A DNA stretch of 64,000 bases from Myxocyprinus asiaticus (Eukaryota > Chordata > Actinopteri > Cypriniformes > Catostomidae), in the NCBI RefSeq assembly GCF_019703515.2, contig NC_059374.1:13180245-13244244 (forward strand), read 5' to 3'. Below are positions 24,047 to 38,000 of the stretch, piece after piece (position 1 is the stretch's first letter; each line of letters begins with the position of its first letter). The notes below the pieces were generated by a model. It ran no database searches. It was not told the DNA's origin and saw nothing but the letters and a program-made list of their open reading frames with translations. Position numbers and translations under genes: made by a program.

Positions 24047-24052
24047 AATAAA
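24047..24052 (+). terminator. Candidate polyadenylation signal for stoml3
   Basis: This is the first AATAAA found downstream of the stop codon at 23300. It would give a 3' UTR of about 750 bases, most of it MITE. No AATAAA was found between 23301 and this site. Confidence 0.4.
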
Positions 24053-24059
24053 ATATGGA

Positions 24060-25137
24060 ACAGGAATGCTTTTACAATGTCTTTTATTCCTTAAAACCCC
24101 AAATGCATCATAACCTTCAGATGAGTTCATGAATGCATCACAACAGTGAGGTAAGCTCCACTTACAAGATTTGAACAAAAATTATACAGCTTTAAGACAT
24201 GCTTTTTCATTAACGTGTTGTAACAGTTTACACATACAGTAGAGCTCATATAAGCTATACAACACAAATTAGAAATTAGAAGAGGAAACTTCCTTAACAC
24301 ATAATGCATGTTATAATCCTCCCTTCAATATCATATAACAGACAGTTGTTTTCCATTTTAAAAATAGGACAAAACATTCAGAAATTCCATAATTATGTCC
24401 ATGGGACACACACAGGAAAACAGAACAAAAATCAGTGCATTTCAGAACCTGATTTAAAAAGATTACTTTTCAGTTATATTTCAAAAGCAGATGTCAGAAT
24501 TATACAAGCAGACAGCTATGGAACTGAAGCAGAAGAGCATTTTTTCTCTGCAAACAGGTAGTTTTTAGATTTCATTCAGAGCTTTCAGTTTAATTGCTAT
24601 TTGAGTGAAATAAAATGTACAAATGTAATATATCAGTGATGCCAAGCCTCACATGTATCATTGTATAGTTTACATTGCTTATTGTGGACAGAACATGAGC
24701 CCGTTTTACAATGAAATGAGTTAAATATTAATAAATTTATTTTTATGACATGTAATGACATATGGCATTTAATACACCTTAACCTGAGAGATCTCTGAGT
24801 AAGACCGGAGGTAATGATACTCTGTAAATAAACACAAATAAAATTCTGCAATATAATGGCATACAATCAACAATCTAAGTTTGGGAAATCTCTTTTGGGA
24901 TTTGCATGAACATTAAGGCTGAAAAAAATAACTAATGATTTTATTGTCACATAAAGAGAATGTCTTAGTCATATGACATAGTCAAATAATAAAAAATTTA
25001 ATTGTAGCTCATCATTACTAATAGCTGCACTAATAAGTACACTTGGACCAAATTAAAATAAGACAAACAAGTATATTGCCCCCTTAGGACAACATTAGTA
25101 ATAAACACTCATGAAGAAACTGATTTACAGTACTTAA
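24060..25137. other. Intergenic sequence between the convergent genes
   Basis: AT-rich; no coding region recognised. Short open frames here have no family features. Confidence 0.4.
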
Positions 25138-25717
25138 AGGAATAGTTCACCCATTAAGGGTCATTTCAAACCCGAATGACTTTCTTTCTTCCATGGGAGA
25201 CAAAAGCAGAACTTTTTTTAAAGAATTTCCTGTCTGCTCTTTTCCATCAAATAAAAGTGAATGGGGACACCAAATTGTCCAAAGAAGCTCCATAAAAGTA
25301 TAATAAAAGTAATCCATTTGACTTATGTGCTATATTCCAAGCCTTTTGAAGTATTTCAATAGCTTTGTGTGAGGAACAGACCAAAATTTAAGTTGTTGTT
25401 TCAATGATATTCTTACCCTCCACCAAAGCACTGAAATAGACTAACAAAGTCGTATGGATTACAAAAAAGGCACATTAATGCCATGTGACACCATTGATGC
25501 CAAATGCTTTTTCTTGTGACCAAACGTCATTAACATTGTATAAAGTTGATTTGAGAACTACAGCGAATGGTAAGATGAACAAAGTCTTTCAATAATGAAT
25601 AATGAATAATGAATAATTACTTTAAATATTTGACAAAGCGCAACCAGGATATTAAAGTTATGCAGGTTAGGATGTGAAATGACATGAGGGTGAATAAACA
25701 ATGGTTGAACTATTCCT
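25138..25717. mobile_element. TTAA-flanked foldback MITE, copy b
   Basis: 580 bp with TTAA at 25134-25137 and 25718-25721. The ends AGGAATAGTTCACCC and TGGTTGAACTATTCCT are inverted copies. The interior carries diverged forms of the blocks shared by the family (GACTTTCTTTCTTCCATGG, AAGTAATCCATTTGACT). Confidence 0.75.
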
Positions 25718-25721
25718 TTAA

Positions 25722-28440
25722 CTCTTCAACTGTTCCCTATAGGATTGAATCCAGACCTTTAACCCAAATACTAGTGCTGATAAAGATGTACAGATGATCC
25801 ACTCAATACAGTTCATGGTGTCTTGTTGTTATACCCCAATAGAGCGCAACAGTGCCCGCACACTTTTTCAGCAATTTTGGTTCCGTAAGTATTTTTCCTT
25901 TTCATTTTTTTCCATAGGGATTTCATAAAATCCTTCATGAAAGTTTCATCAGTAGTGTCCACATGAATGCAGTTTAAGCATATAATCTGGGTCAGAGCAA
26001 CCGGAAGACTTATGATACATACTGTACAAAGCAGAGGAATATAAACAGCCATGACAGATATAAGTGGCATCAAATTCACAGGCAGTTCTTGGAGATTAAT
26101 GCATTCTGGAGATTTCTGTAAACAAGGCTAGTTGAGATAAAGGCATGAAAATAATTTTACCTCAGAAAAAAAAAGAGCAGAATACAATGAAAATGGCAGA
26201 ATGTAGTTGTGCAATACACTACTGTGTTGTCAGCCCATGCTAATTTTAGCATCCTTTATAACAGACTGCTACAAGACACACCCACTACAAGGCACGCCAA
26301 CTACATGGCACGCCCACTACAGGTTACGCCTTCCTCAAATAACCGGCAAAATGCTTAAATCTTGCAACAGTTGGATGTCACATTCATACACTGTTTTTAT
26401 TGTGTTTATTCAGTGTCCCGTAGCAACCCTACACATATTCTTTTCCCTACCCCTAAACCTAATCACAAAGATTACAAAATAAACATTTTGTAAAATTATT
26501 AAATATACCACAATGTAAAAGTTCTGTTGAATACAATCATACTGCCGTATCAGTAGGTGGTGACAGTGAGGAGAAACGTGATGAAAATTAAGAGGAAAAG
26601 AAGATGCTAAGCTAATATGCTAACTGGTTAGCTTGTGAGCTAACTGGACAAAACAGAACACAGAAATTTTCGATTTCACAATTTTTATCTTCGGTTTAAT
26701 AATATGTTATTTGACATATAATTTAAATGTTATTCTTTGTCATATTTACATAGTTTAGACAGCATGAATCATACAGTGATTGCATTGAATTTTAAAAGTT
26801 ATTTTAGCCAATAGAATGGCTTTGTGATCCAAGGGGGGCATTACTTGGAGTGGGCATGTTGTGTAGTGGGTGTTCCTCATCATCTTGTGGGATACAGACA
26901 AATATACTTTGAATTTAAGCCCCTGGACTAAACTGCCCCGTAAAGGAAAAACACAGTAATACATTTTGTACATATTGAGTTATGACTGAAATCGGGTCTC
27001 TTAGACTATGATCAGTAATGTGAAAGATAGGTGTGCCTTCACTGTGATCAGATTCAGAGAAAACAGACTGTGAAAATGGCCGTAACTAAAAAATCCATAC
27101 TAATGCTGTGAGTCCAAGAGCTTTGTGGTTGTAGAAACTAGCTAGCCTATGAGTCTGATCTCATGAAAATTATGTAACTGTGGCGATGTTTTTGCACAGA
27201 AGATTGCTGGTGGGTGGCTTTCATTCTAAAAAGGCAAGTGGAGGGAAATTTCCCAAATACAACAGGTGCGTTGTCCTGATAAATCTTTGGAAAGGCTTGA
27301 GATCAGAAGCAAAGGTTGGACAACAAGCACCATGAGGTCCTGTTCAAAAGAAAGCATCAGTGCAAGTCCAATAGCCAAATCCATTCAGCACTACACTTTG
27401 TACAAAGCAGAAAAAAGTATATTTCAACACTGCCCATGAAACACCATAATGCACAACATTGTGATGGACACAATAAAGTCATACAGTCATAATGGAGCCT
27501 AATATTCCTTTTTCACTTAATTCTAATGTAGGGTTGTGTTTGTTCATTTAAGAGATTCACTCAAAAATAAAGATTCTATCATCATTTACTAACTCTCAAG
27601 ATGTTCCAGACCTGTTTGACTTTCTTTCTTCCATGGAAGAATGAGATCTTAGGCAGAATGTTATGGAGAGCCTCAGTCACTATCCACTTTGATTGCATAT
27701 TTAATCCATACAATGAAAGTGAATGTTGACTAAGAATAACTCCTTTTGTGTCCCACGGAAGAAAGAAAAATCATACAAGTTTGGGGAAGTAAATAATGAT
27801 GATGATAATAAGACCTACTGGTTTTTGCATCCGTCTGCACTGTTTTTCAACTATTTTTCTGTGTAAACGTGCTAGACGGATATCTTTGACCGTTGTGCCT
27901 CTTCTCTCTGTCTTTTCAGCATGTTTTGTGTAGAAGTGCCACATATTATTTTTGTCAAGTAAAAAAGAACTTCAGTTGTTAAAAATGCATCTTGAGACAC
28001 TTGTGTTCTGCTCTGTTTGTGGCGCTGCATCTAGCTTTTTCTGCACAAGGACACATTCAGTGTGAATGACCCCTTACTGAGGCGTTGTGAAATCAATGGA
28101 GGGAATTCGCTTAGAATGAATTGCGGCCACTTTTACACCATTTATTTGCATGCACAGTCTAGTTGTTTTCCACCTGAATCACTATGGAAATTACTAGTGC
28201 AACAAGACAAAAAGATTTCTTTAGTTGAAAATCAGGTAAATTTATACTGTTTTAAAGATTTTTAGATATTTTTTCTGGAAAGTAAGGCAAAATTTATCAT
28301 TAAAAATATATGCAATACTGTTCAAAAGGCACATAAGATGTTTCACCAAAAAAATTGTCTTAAGATGGTTATTTATATCTTCAACTTTAGTGTGTCAATA
28401 GGAAATATACGTTTTAGACTCCCAAACATCCCTTTTGCAA
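25722..28440. other. Intergenic or mtus2 3'-UTR region
   Basis: No coding region. A weak copy of the TTAA foldback family covers about 27545-27800 (GAGATTCACTCAAAAATAAA, GACTTTCTTTCTTCCATGG). A run of CACGCCCACTAC-like short repeats lies at about 26276-26330. The 28141-28146 TTTATT could be an AATAAA signal for mtus2 on the minus strand, about 760 bases past its stop; this is a guess from the motif alone. Confidence 0.35.
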
Positions 28441-28570
28441 ATAGAATAGAATAGAATAGAAGAACAGGGAGCCCTGCAACAGATGGCATGGCCCCCACAG
28501 AGCCCCCCACTGAACATCAAGTCAGTTTGGGATTACATGAAATATTGTGCGCTAACAAATACTGTGCTCT
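28441..28570 (+). pseudogene. Tc1-like transposase fragment (Glu-motif region)
   Basis: After an (ATAGA)n tract at 28441-28460, about 100 bp encode GALQQMAWPPQSPPLNIKSV and WDYMK. This matches the [16 protein letters not shown] block that carries the catalytic Glu in Tc1 transposases. The Glu is missing (Lys follows Ile). No ends are left. Confidence 0.65.
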
Positions 28571-28904
28571 AAGGTGCCGCAACTATTAAGTGAAATCTCC
28601 CCACTGTATCAAGCCAATCAATATTCAGTAAAAATGGTACAATAAACAGCATCTTCCAATAAATACAGTAACACTGAACAGGAATTGGCCCAAACTGTGC
28701 TGAGACATACCACTGGAGGAATGAAACAGAAAATGTTGCGATTATTTTCTCATATATAAGTGGCATGGAAGGGTCTTCTGTTCTGTCCAATGAGAATCCA
28801 CATGAAGGGAAACATAAGTTACAGATACAGAACAAAAAGTAAATTAATAGTGTTTGAGAAATAGAGTGTGAAAGACAGAGTAAGATAGATAGAGAATCGG
28901 GGAC

Positions 28905-29097
28905 TCATCTAGGAAAGGGCTGTACTCGGGAGGGTGACGCGGGACTTGACGATGGCCGATGAAGTGGCGACTGGGTTGGAGACTCACCCGTTTGAAGCCG
29001 CCACATGAGCTCTTCATTGGTGCGACTCAGTCGTTTCTTCTCGTTGCTCTCTTTCTCCACGTACACCTGCAGGTTGGCATTTTCCTCCGACAGTTGC
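28905..29097 (-). CDS. mtus2: mtus2 last exon
   Basis: The acceptor CTACCAG precedes GCAACTG. It encodes [38 protein letters not shown] and a Ser/Pro/Arg-rich tail to TGA at 28907-28905. The first base completes an Arg codon from the previous exon. Confidence 0.88.
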
Positions 29098-32000
29098 CTG
29101 GTAGAGTAGAGAAAACAATTGCTTAGCATTCAGCTGTATATGCATTTCCTTGCTCTTTTGAAATCAATGAGTTTGTACTATGAACAACACTTGCTGGTAT
29201 CCGGTGATTGACCAGTCATAACAGAGGTAATTTACATATAGACGTCTAGAAAACAGTAGCCAATTTAATATGGAAGAGAGACGGAAAATTATCACGTAAA
29301 ACTAAATTATACAAAACTCTAAGATTAACATTACATGTGGACTTAACTGGGGAAAAAATAAAATGCTACAAAAGTATAGATTATAGTACTTTAAATGTGC
29401 CATACAGGTGTGCTGAAATAATATGAGTAGAATCTTAGTGGTTATCTCTGTTAGGTTTGAAAATTTTGTCAATACAGTCGAGGAAGTATTATCCATTTGT
29501 AAAGTCTATTTTATTCTTGCGTTATTTGCATAATGTGGTGCTTAATATTTATAATATGTGCCCTCAGTGACTGAAAAACATGATAAGCATTCATTTGTCC
29601 TGGTTTTGCTTGACTTCTCAGCAACGTTTGACACAGTGAAACACTAAAATCTCCTCTCCACTCTCAGTGAACTAGGCATCACAGGCTCAGAACCCACATG
29701 GTTTATGTCCTACTAACCACACAGAACCTACTAGATATCTTGAAAAAGATCCACTTCATCACCACACCACATATCTAGTGGTGTCCCCCAGGGATCAGTA
29801 CTCGGTCCACTTTCATTCTCTTTACGCTAAATCACTCAGTCGTCACTCCTCTGGCTTTTCCTTTTCTTTTTCAAACCTTAGCAGCTGATCCAGAATAGCC
29901 TAGTCCAACTAATATCCAATCTCACCAAACCCTCGCATGTGACTCCACTGGCTCAGTGTGGAGTCCACTGGCTCAGATGAAGTTCTAAATATTCTAAGTA
30001 TCTGCTAAATACCTTAAATGTAAATATATAAGGTGAGCCTGTGCAGTATGTTTTTTATGGTCTTGGGTTTCATTCCCAGGGAACACACAAACTGATAAAA
30101 TGTATACATTGAATGCTGCTTGGGTTGCTTTAGATAACATGTCTTTTTGCAAATTTGCAAATTGTCATGAATGCAAATGAGAGCTCCAGAACTGTGCATA
30201 GTTTTGGTTTCAATATGTCATAGCGACACTTAAAGCTTTGTTACAGTTCAGTCTTGCATGAAAGCCTACTTGCAGTAGATGTACTATTATACAGTACTTA
30301 CAAATCATAAATTAGAAATGTTGTATAAAGACCTGGACATGGCAAGGTTGCGGTCAATCCTGTCCTTGAGGTCTTCATTTTGTTGTTGTAACACCTGAAT
30401 ACGCTCCTCCAACAGAACATTCTTTTGGGCCTGCGCAAATTAAATACGACATACAGCAAATCATGAAATGCTCTATTTAAAGGTGCACTGATAAATTTTC
30501 ATCATTAAAGATGTTTAACACCTAAGAAAATTAGTAGTACTTCGACTAATGTGTTTAAAATTATATTTTATTTTACACTCGGCAGGTTGACATGTTGAGA
30601 TCATATGACCAGCAAAAACTACTTTATCTCAGTAACACCCCTATTATCGGACACTTTCTCGCACTGACTAAATTAAACATGGGTGACACATTCGGTAACT
30701 GAAAACTTTTGTGTGATATTGCATCCACACTGACAGGTATCAGTATAAGTCCAAGTCTTCAAAACCACTATATCCGCAATAAAAACGAACTAAAAAAAAA
30801 AACTAAATGCGCCTTTAAAGCTGCCTTTAATCCGTTATTCTCTTTCACTCTATTTGGTAACTGACCATTTTCTCCAGCTCTGAGATCTTGAGCTCCTGTT
30901 CATGAATCTGCTGGTTCTTCATCTCCAGAACCTCTTTCAGACTCTTCAGGTCCTCCTCGATATGCTGATATGGGGCGAGGGCATCCTGTACACAGAAAAA
31001 TTGGGAGATGCAAACTACTACACATCGAAAATGGAACTTACACAATGAGCTGAACAAATAGAGACTGTGATGAACAGTATATCACCTTTTAAAGGGGTCA
31101 TGTCCTGAGGAATACAATTTTTACTTGATATTTTGACATATAAGAGGTCTTTCTACTATAAAAACATACTGTAAATTTCAGAACTCAAAACTTAATCCCC
31201 AGAGCAATTAAAGCATTTATTGAAACTAAGCTGCAAAAATGCCTTGTTCTCTACTTCCACGACAACCCTACGCCAATTGGGGTACATTAATTCATGACCA
31301 CCTCTACAGCTCAAAAACATTAACGTCTACTTGGCCCCGCCCACTGGTGCTTCAGTTTGTAAACACAGAGAGAAGGACAAACAAAGCCTACTTTGGCCTA
31401 ACTATTCCTAACACCAAAGGGGACCCATCTGGAATATTTTCAATGATTTTTATATTTAAACATGCACAGACGGACGTCTTTGACCACTTGATACATACGT
31501 ATCTCAGCCGCTTTTAAAAGATGTGGTGTCAAGTTACAACTCTGAAGAGAAGAAACCACTCTCTGTCATTCAGCTGCTGCCTCTTGCTGTTTTGAGCACA
31601 GACGCGTCATGGACGCGTACTTTCACCATTTGCGACATTTTTAATTGTTGGTGTATGTAAACATGCACTGGATGGAAGTCTTTGACCATTTAATTGCATT
31701 TCCGGTGATGTGCACTTCAGTGCAGGATGATACTGGAAAATGGATGTGTCTTCAGCGTATTTCAGCGTGGATTGCATGTTTTTTCGGCACATATCAATGT
31801 GGATTGCTCGTGAACAGTCAAAAAACAATTCATGTTTAGCAAAGGAACTGTTATTGAAGGATGGGGCAGTTAAAACACTTGGACCCAATCAAAAACTTAA
31901 GTAAAACATTTCATTCATGAATATTTCAAATATCATGACTGTTTGATAGTTTTTGGTGCTGATATACTGACGCAACGGCTTGAGGCTGTCTACACAAGGC

Positions 32001-35000
32001 ACGTTGACACAAACTTTCTAAACCGTTTATTTGTGTTGTTGGCAGTAGTAGCGCAAAATGGTACGGGACATCTGTTTACTGTCAGCGCAACACGACGTGC
32101 TGCAATGGACGCATCCATGGTAGACAGCATCATTGATTATAATGGGTTCTATTGCTTTTGACGTGACTCTCACATCCATTTACACTGAAGTTTTAAGGAG
32201 GTGCTTATGTCAAAAACTAGTGTTTCAGAGAGAGGGCCAGAGACAGGGTGGGAAATTATCATATATTACTAAATTCTGACTGTTTTAATGCAAAAACACA
32301 TTACTAACATTATCAGTGGACATCAGGGAAGATAATAAAACTATTAAAAAAAGAGCATTTCATGACCCCTTTAAGAAAGTATTATGAACAAGCAGACATT
32401 TAAAAGGCTGTATCATTCACTTTTTTCCCTGAAGTCCACTTATAAAGATAGTCAAAGTTCCTTGCACCAAAATTATTCATAATTTAGTTATATAATTTAC
32501 ATGATCGATTTTCACCCTCTTTTTGACCCTTAAAATTAAACAGGCTGTTTTGCTACTGCATTTTAGACACTTACTGTACCTTTAAAACATCTTAATAAAT
32601 GTTATATGTAAACATACATGGGTGTTTTTTTCAACTATGGGCGCTTATGTCCCAGGGGTTGATTTTTTTTGTTGTTTTTTTTTTTTTTTTTTTTTAACTA
32701 ACAGAAGTAAACTTTTTTCTTTTAGCCATATGAAGGTCACATTAAAACTGACTTGAAAACTTCCCATGCGTTCATCATTTATTTTTGCTAGTTTATTTAG
32801 TTTTTTGCATTTTATTCATGGATTTTTTTGTTAACCCTTGTCCCAGACCCAGACTTTCAACCTTAAAATCTAAAAATTAATCATAAAATAATATTAAAGG
32901 GATAGTTTTCCCAAAATTGAACATTTTGTCATCATTTATTCACCCATCGTTATTCCAAACCTGCATGACTTTCTTCCATGGAAAAAACTTAATAATTTGG
33001 GTAAATTATCCCTTTAAGTATATAGTGATATCATAATGGAAATTTCTGATTGTGACATTTTTGCAGCTTATTTTCTGTAAAAAGTCTGGCAGAACTGGAT
33101 AGGGAGCGTTTGAAAGTTAGAGTATGTTTAAATAGTACATTAAAGTCTTTTATTTCAAAAGAGCAAGGGAAATCCTGTTTTCTTTAGTATGACCCCTTTA
33201 ATCTCACCAACCAAACACCAATTGAGCTGACAGCAGGAACTGTACCACAATCTGCTCATCTGTGCTTCTGCGTAGAGCTTCTTCAAAACGTTTAGCCCGG
33301 TCTCGCAGAGTGCGGTTCTGAAATGTCAGAGTGTCCACCTGATCCTGAACACAGCACACAAACACACACATTCACCAGCTGCCATACAGAGATAGGGCGA
33401 AATTGTGGATTTTTGGGCTCAAAAGTGACAACAAACCTGCAGTGAGAGTCTGAGCTTCTCAAATTCCTCCTCCATGGATTTCTTCTGCTGCTCATGTGCC
33501 ATCTTCAAATCTATCAAAACAACAATCACGTTAGTATGAACACAAAGATGAAGAACCAACAAGCAGATTGGATTGAGTTGAATGAATCTCACAAGAGCAA
33601 TCAAGAACATTTCGGGGTCATACGTCTTTCACCCAAAATCAAAAGAAGGAAATAATTTCCATTGTGATGTCATTTCATGACAGTTAAGCACATTCAATCG
33701 GCAATTCTCATTACCGCAATGTAAAAAAAATTAATTCTCATTACTGCATTTCAACGGTATTATTTAAATTATATTTCTACATCATGGTAGTTTTTGTTGT
33801 ACTGCATTTAATTTATGTTGATTTAAACGAGTTCTAAACGAAAGTTTGGTGGGAGCTTGTCAAGTTAGTCCTGCCAATCACAATGCAAGCACATATAAGC
33901 AGCTGCTTTACTCACTCGTAACAATTCTTCCAGCTTTCCTCAACCACCCCAACTCCTCCTCAATTTTTCTTATCATTATTAATATTAACTTAAATTAATT
34001 AGTCCAGGAGGGAACTTCCAGCTCGAGCCGATCTTCAGACTCGAGCCCCTCCTTTACGGACAGCAAGCCAAATATGTGTACCCTAACAATCTGTTTACCT
34101 TCCCTACTTCAAGGACTAGTTGGAGGACTACTTGGACATGCAAACTCTTGTAATAAAAATAAATGAATAAAAAAGAATAATGGGAAATTAAAGAGGACTC
34201 AAAACTTCAGAATGCATTTCCGTTTGCAAATTTGGAGGAAAAATGTGCTTAAAGGGATAGTTCACACAATGAAAAATGTGAATTCTGTCATCATTTACTC
34301 ATCCTCATGTGTTGGTGACTAAGGTTGTCATTCTGCCTAACATCTCCTTTTGTGTTCCTCGGAAGGCTTAATTTTCTTTATGCAAAATAGTTTCTTATTT
34401 GTTGTCTCAATAGGTTCACCCTATTATTTTATTTCTTTTTTGGCTTTCTGGCACATTTTTAGGCAATGGAAAGTTTGCATGCATCACATTATGTTAAGTG
34501 TTTATTGATGGTTCATACTTTCATTTAATGTAATGCTCAACAAACAGCTAGTTTATGTTGGCCATCAATTACCATTTAATAAAGTTAATAAAATAAAGCT
34601 GTAGGAATTGTCTGAAAGCAGGACTCACTCTTGATGGTTCTGGTATGTTCTTCCTGTAGAGTGGCCAGAGTGCCACTGTGAGTCGCTTCCATCTCCATCA
34701 GGGCTGTCTCATGATTCTCACTCATCTCCTCAATCTAACATCAAACAACAGCTGTCAGATTATCAGAGTTTGTCTTACACTGTGAATTTCCAGAAACAAA
34801 GTCTTTCAAGAAACAAAACACTGAGAAAAACTGATTAACTAAACATCCGGACCCACTTTATATTAGGTGTCTTTAACTACTATGTACTTAACCATTTGAT
34901 ACAATGTACTTATTATGTACATACATGTTGTTGCATTTTAATTACATTTAAAGTACTTGCATTTAATTACATTTGTACTTACAATGTTAACTTTACCCCT

Positions 35001-38000
35001 AACCCAACCCTTACCCCAAAACCTAACTCTAACCTCTTATCCTAACCCTAACTCTACTCTTACTCCTAAACCTATCCGTACCTCAACCTCAGTAGCAGCA
35101 AATGTGGGCATTTTGCAGAACAACATGTAGTTACACAGTAAATAACTAGTCTTGTATGTATTTAATGTTAGTACATAGTGGTTAAGGCCACCTAATATAA
35201 AATGTGACCAAACCTCCTATAGTAATGTTTGCACCAGACACAAGTCCAAGCCAAAGTAGAGTGTGCGTGGCCCTTTTTACACTTGGTATTAAAGGAAAAG
35301 TTCACCCAAAAAGTGATAATTCTCTCAACATTTACACACCCTTATGCCATCCCAGATGTAAATAACTTTCTTTCTTCTGCTGAAAGCAAAGACAGATTTT
35401 AAGAAAAATATTTCAGCTCTGTTGGTCCATTCAATGCAAGTGAATAGTGGCTTGAACTTTGAAACTCTAAAAAGCACATGAAGGCAGCATAAAAGTAATC
35501 CATATGACTCCAGTGGTTTAATCCATGTCTTCTGAAGTGATATGATAGGTTTGGGGGAGAAACAAATCAATCAATCCTTTTTTTTTACTATAAATCTCCA
35601 CTTTGACCAGCCCTTGTATGCGCATTCACGAGAGGACCGAGTTTGTCTTCTTCTTCTGTTTTTGCTATTCTTATTCCTTGTGCATATCACCACCTACTGG
35701 GCAGGCCGGAGAAAGAAATAAAAGGTAGGGATACAGGGAATGAAAAGAATACATAAATCATATTTGCACAAAAGCCCAGTAGGTAATTAATTTACAGTTA
35801 TAATTATATTTATTTATCACACATTATACATTTGCACATATACAGTGAAATTCTTTTTTTCACATATCCCAGCTAAGCTGGGGTCAGAGTGCAGGGTCAG
35901 CCATGATATGGCACCCCTGGAGCAGATAGGGTCAAGGGCCTTGCTCAAGGGCCCAACAGTGGCATCTTGGCGGTGCTGGGGCTTGAACCCCCGACCTTCT
36001 GATCAGTAAAACACAAGAGGAAGAATGTGACATTTTAAATATTTAAATATTGATCTGTTTCTCACCCACACCTATCATATCACTTTTGAAGACATGGATT
36101 TAACCACTGGAGTCATATGGATTACTTTTATGCTGCCCTTATGTGCTTTTTTGCAGTTTCTGGCCACCATTCACTTGCATTGTATGGACCTAAAAAGCTG
36201 CGATATTCTTCAAAAAATATTTTTTTGTTTTCTGCAGAAGAAAGAACATCTGGGATGGCATGATGATGAGTAAATGATGAGAGAAGTTTCATTTTTTGGG
36301 TGAACTATCCCTTTAAATTAATAATAAGGTCCAAAAAGATTATCCCTTGATAATCCCAGTGTCTTCACACCCTGTCACTGTCTCTTCTCTGACCTGTTCC
36401 TGGTGCTGGGAGCGGAGCTGCTCCAGGTGGTTGCGCTGCTGTTGCTGGAGTCGCTGTATCTCAGAGTGTTGCTCCTCTACCAGTCTCTCCTGCAGAGCCT
36501 TGAGCTCCTTCTGTTGCTGCTCTTTGAGTCCTCTCAGCTCCCGCTCAAAATTCTGCTCCAGCTGGACCTTCTCACCCTGCAGACGCTCCCACCGCTGAAC
36601 ACTGACCACTAAAGAGAGAGAGAGAGATGGCAGAAATAAAAACAATTTTACATTGCTATGCAGTTGCTACGTTGTTTTGAGTGGTTTTTAGTATGTTACT
36701 CTGTGGTTGTTGGGGTGTTACTGTTTATATGCCTAATATTAATTATGAGCAATATGAATAGTGGCACTTGCTTTTGCAAACACAACTAATAAGAAAAATT
36801 TCATTTAGATTTACTATGTATGGAGGTTCACAAATACAGTATATGTAATCTGAGAAGGTCTACATAGCTATTTTTTATTTTGTGAGTGCTTGACCTCATG
36901 CTACCATTTCTGAGTATGCTGAGTGGGAACACACGGGATGACTGTTACATGTTTTAGTGTTTCTTAACTGTGTCAGAGACTTACCCACTTCATCCCTGAT
37001 CCTGGCTAACTGCAGGGATAACTCCCTCTCCTTCACAGCTCCACTCTCGCTCTTAAACACACACACACACACAGAGAGACATAAATGTGTTATGAATTTA
37101 TTTCACAAATGTATAGGGGAAAATCTGTAGAACTATGTGAAATTAATTTAAAGGAATATTCCAGGCTCAATACAAGTTAAGCTCAATCGACAGCATTTGT
37201 AGCACAATGTTAACTGCCACAAAAATACATTTTGACTCGTCCATCCTTTTCTTTAAAAAAAAAAGAAAATCGAAGTTACAGTGAGGCACTTACAATAAAA
37301 AGTGAACATCACCAATTTGTGGAGGGTTTAAAGGCAGAAATATGAAGCTTATAATTTTAGGGTTTTAGGGTTTGTTCACTTTTTACACTTTAAATAAAAT
37401 ATACCAGCTAAAATACCAAAATACCAAAAAACAAAACAAAACAAAAAGCAATATCACTATATCTCTGCAGCACACATAATTAAGCAATAAGGGATTAGAG
37501 GCTGTTTTACATTGTGAGTAAGTCACAGCTAAAGGGTTGTTTGGCATGACATGCACAATATAGCACTGCCTCAAGTGCATTATTGCTTTAATAAAACCAT
37601 TTTTTAAAACCACATAATAAAAATATTTAGGAAGCACACTTTCGGTAAAACTTTATTTTAACATTCAAATTATTTTAACATTCAAAATACTTCAGCTAAA
37701 ATAAATAGTCCCTGATATGGCAAAACATTGCTATGCAACAAAAATAACACAGTAAAATGATGAACAGGTATTTTGCATCACAGATATACAGTATTATTTT
37801 GTATTTTATAAAGGTTGTAACGCTGTATCGACTAATCAGCATCCAGGACCGGAACTATTATTGTTGTATTGTTAAATTACATGTTTCTTAACTTTAGCAT
37901 GTGATACTCTCAAAAAAGCAAGCTCCATACAACCTAAATGACACATCTTGATCTACACAAGTTAAAGTACAACTGGAATATCTCCATCAGTTCTAAAAAC

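Noticed and set aside
34996..35060. Interstitial telomere
   Set aside because: The CCCTAA units are irregular and lie inside a small MITE with inverted ends.
36347..36612. Plus-strand Cys/Ser/Leu-rich open frames
   Set aside because: They are the antisense shadow of the Gln/Leu-rich mtus2 coiled-coil exon.
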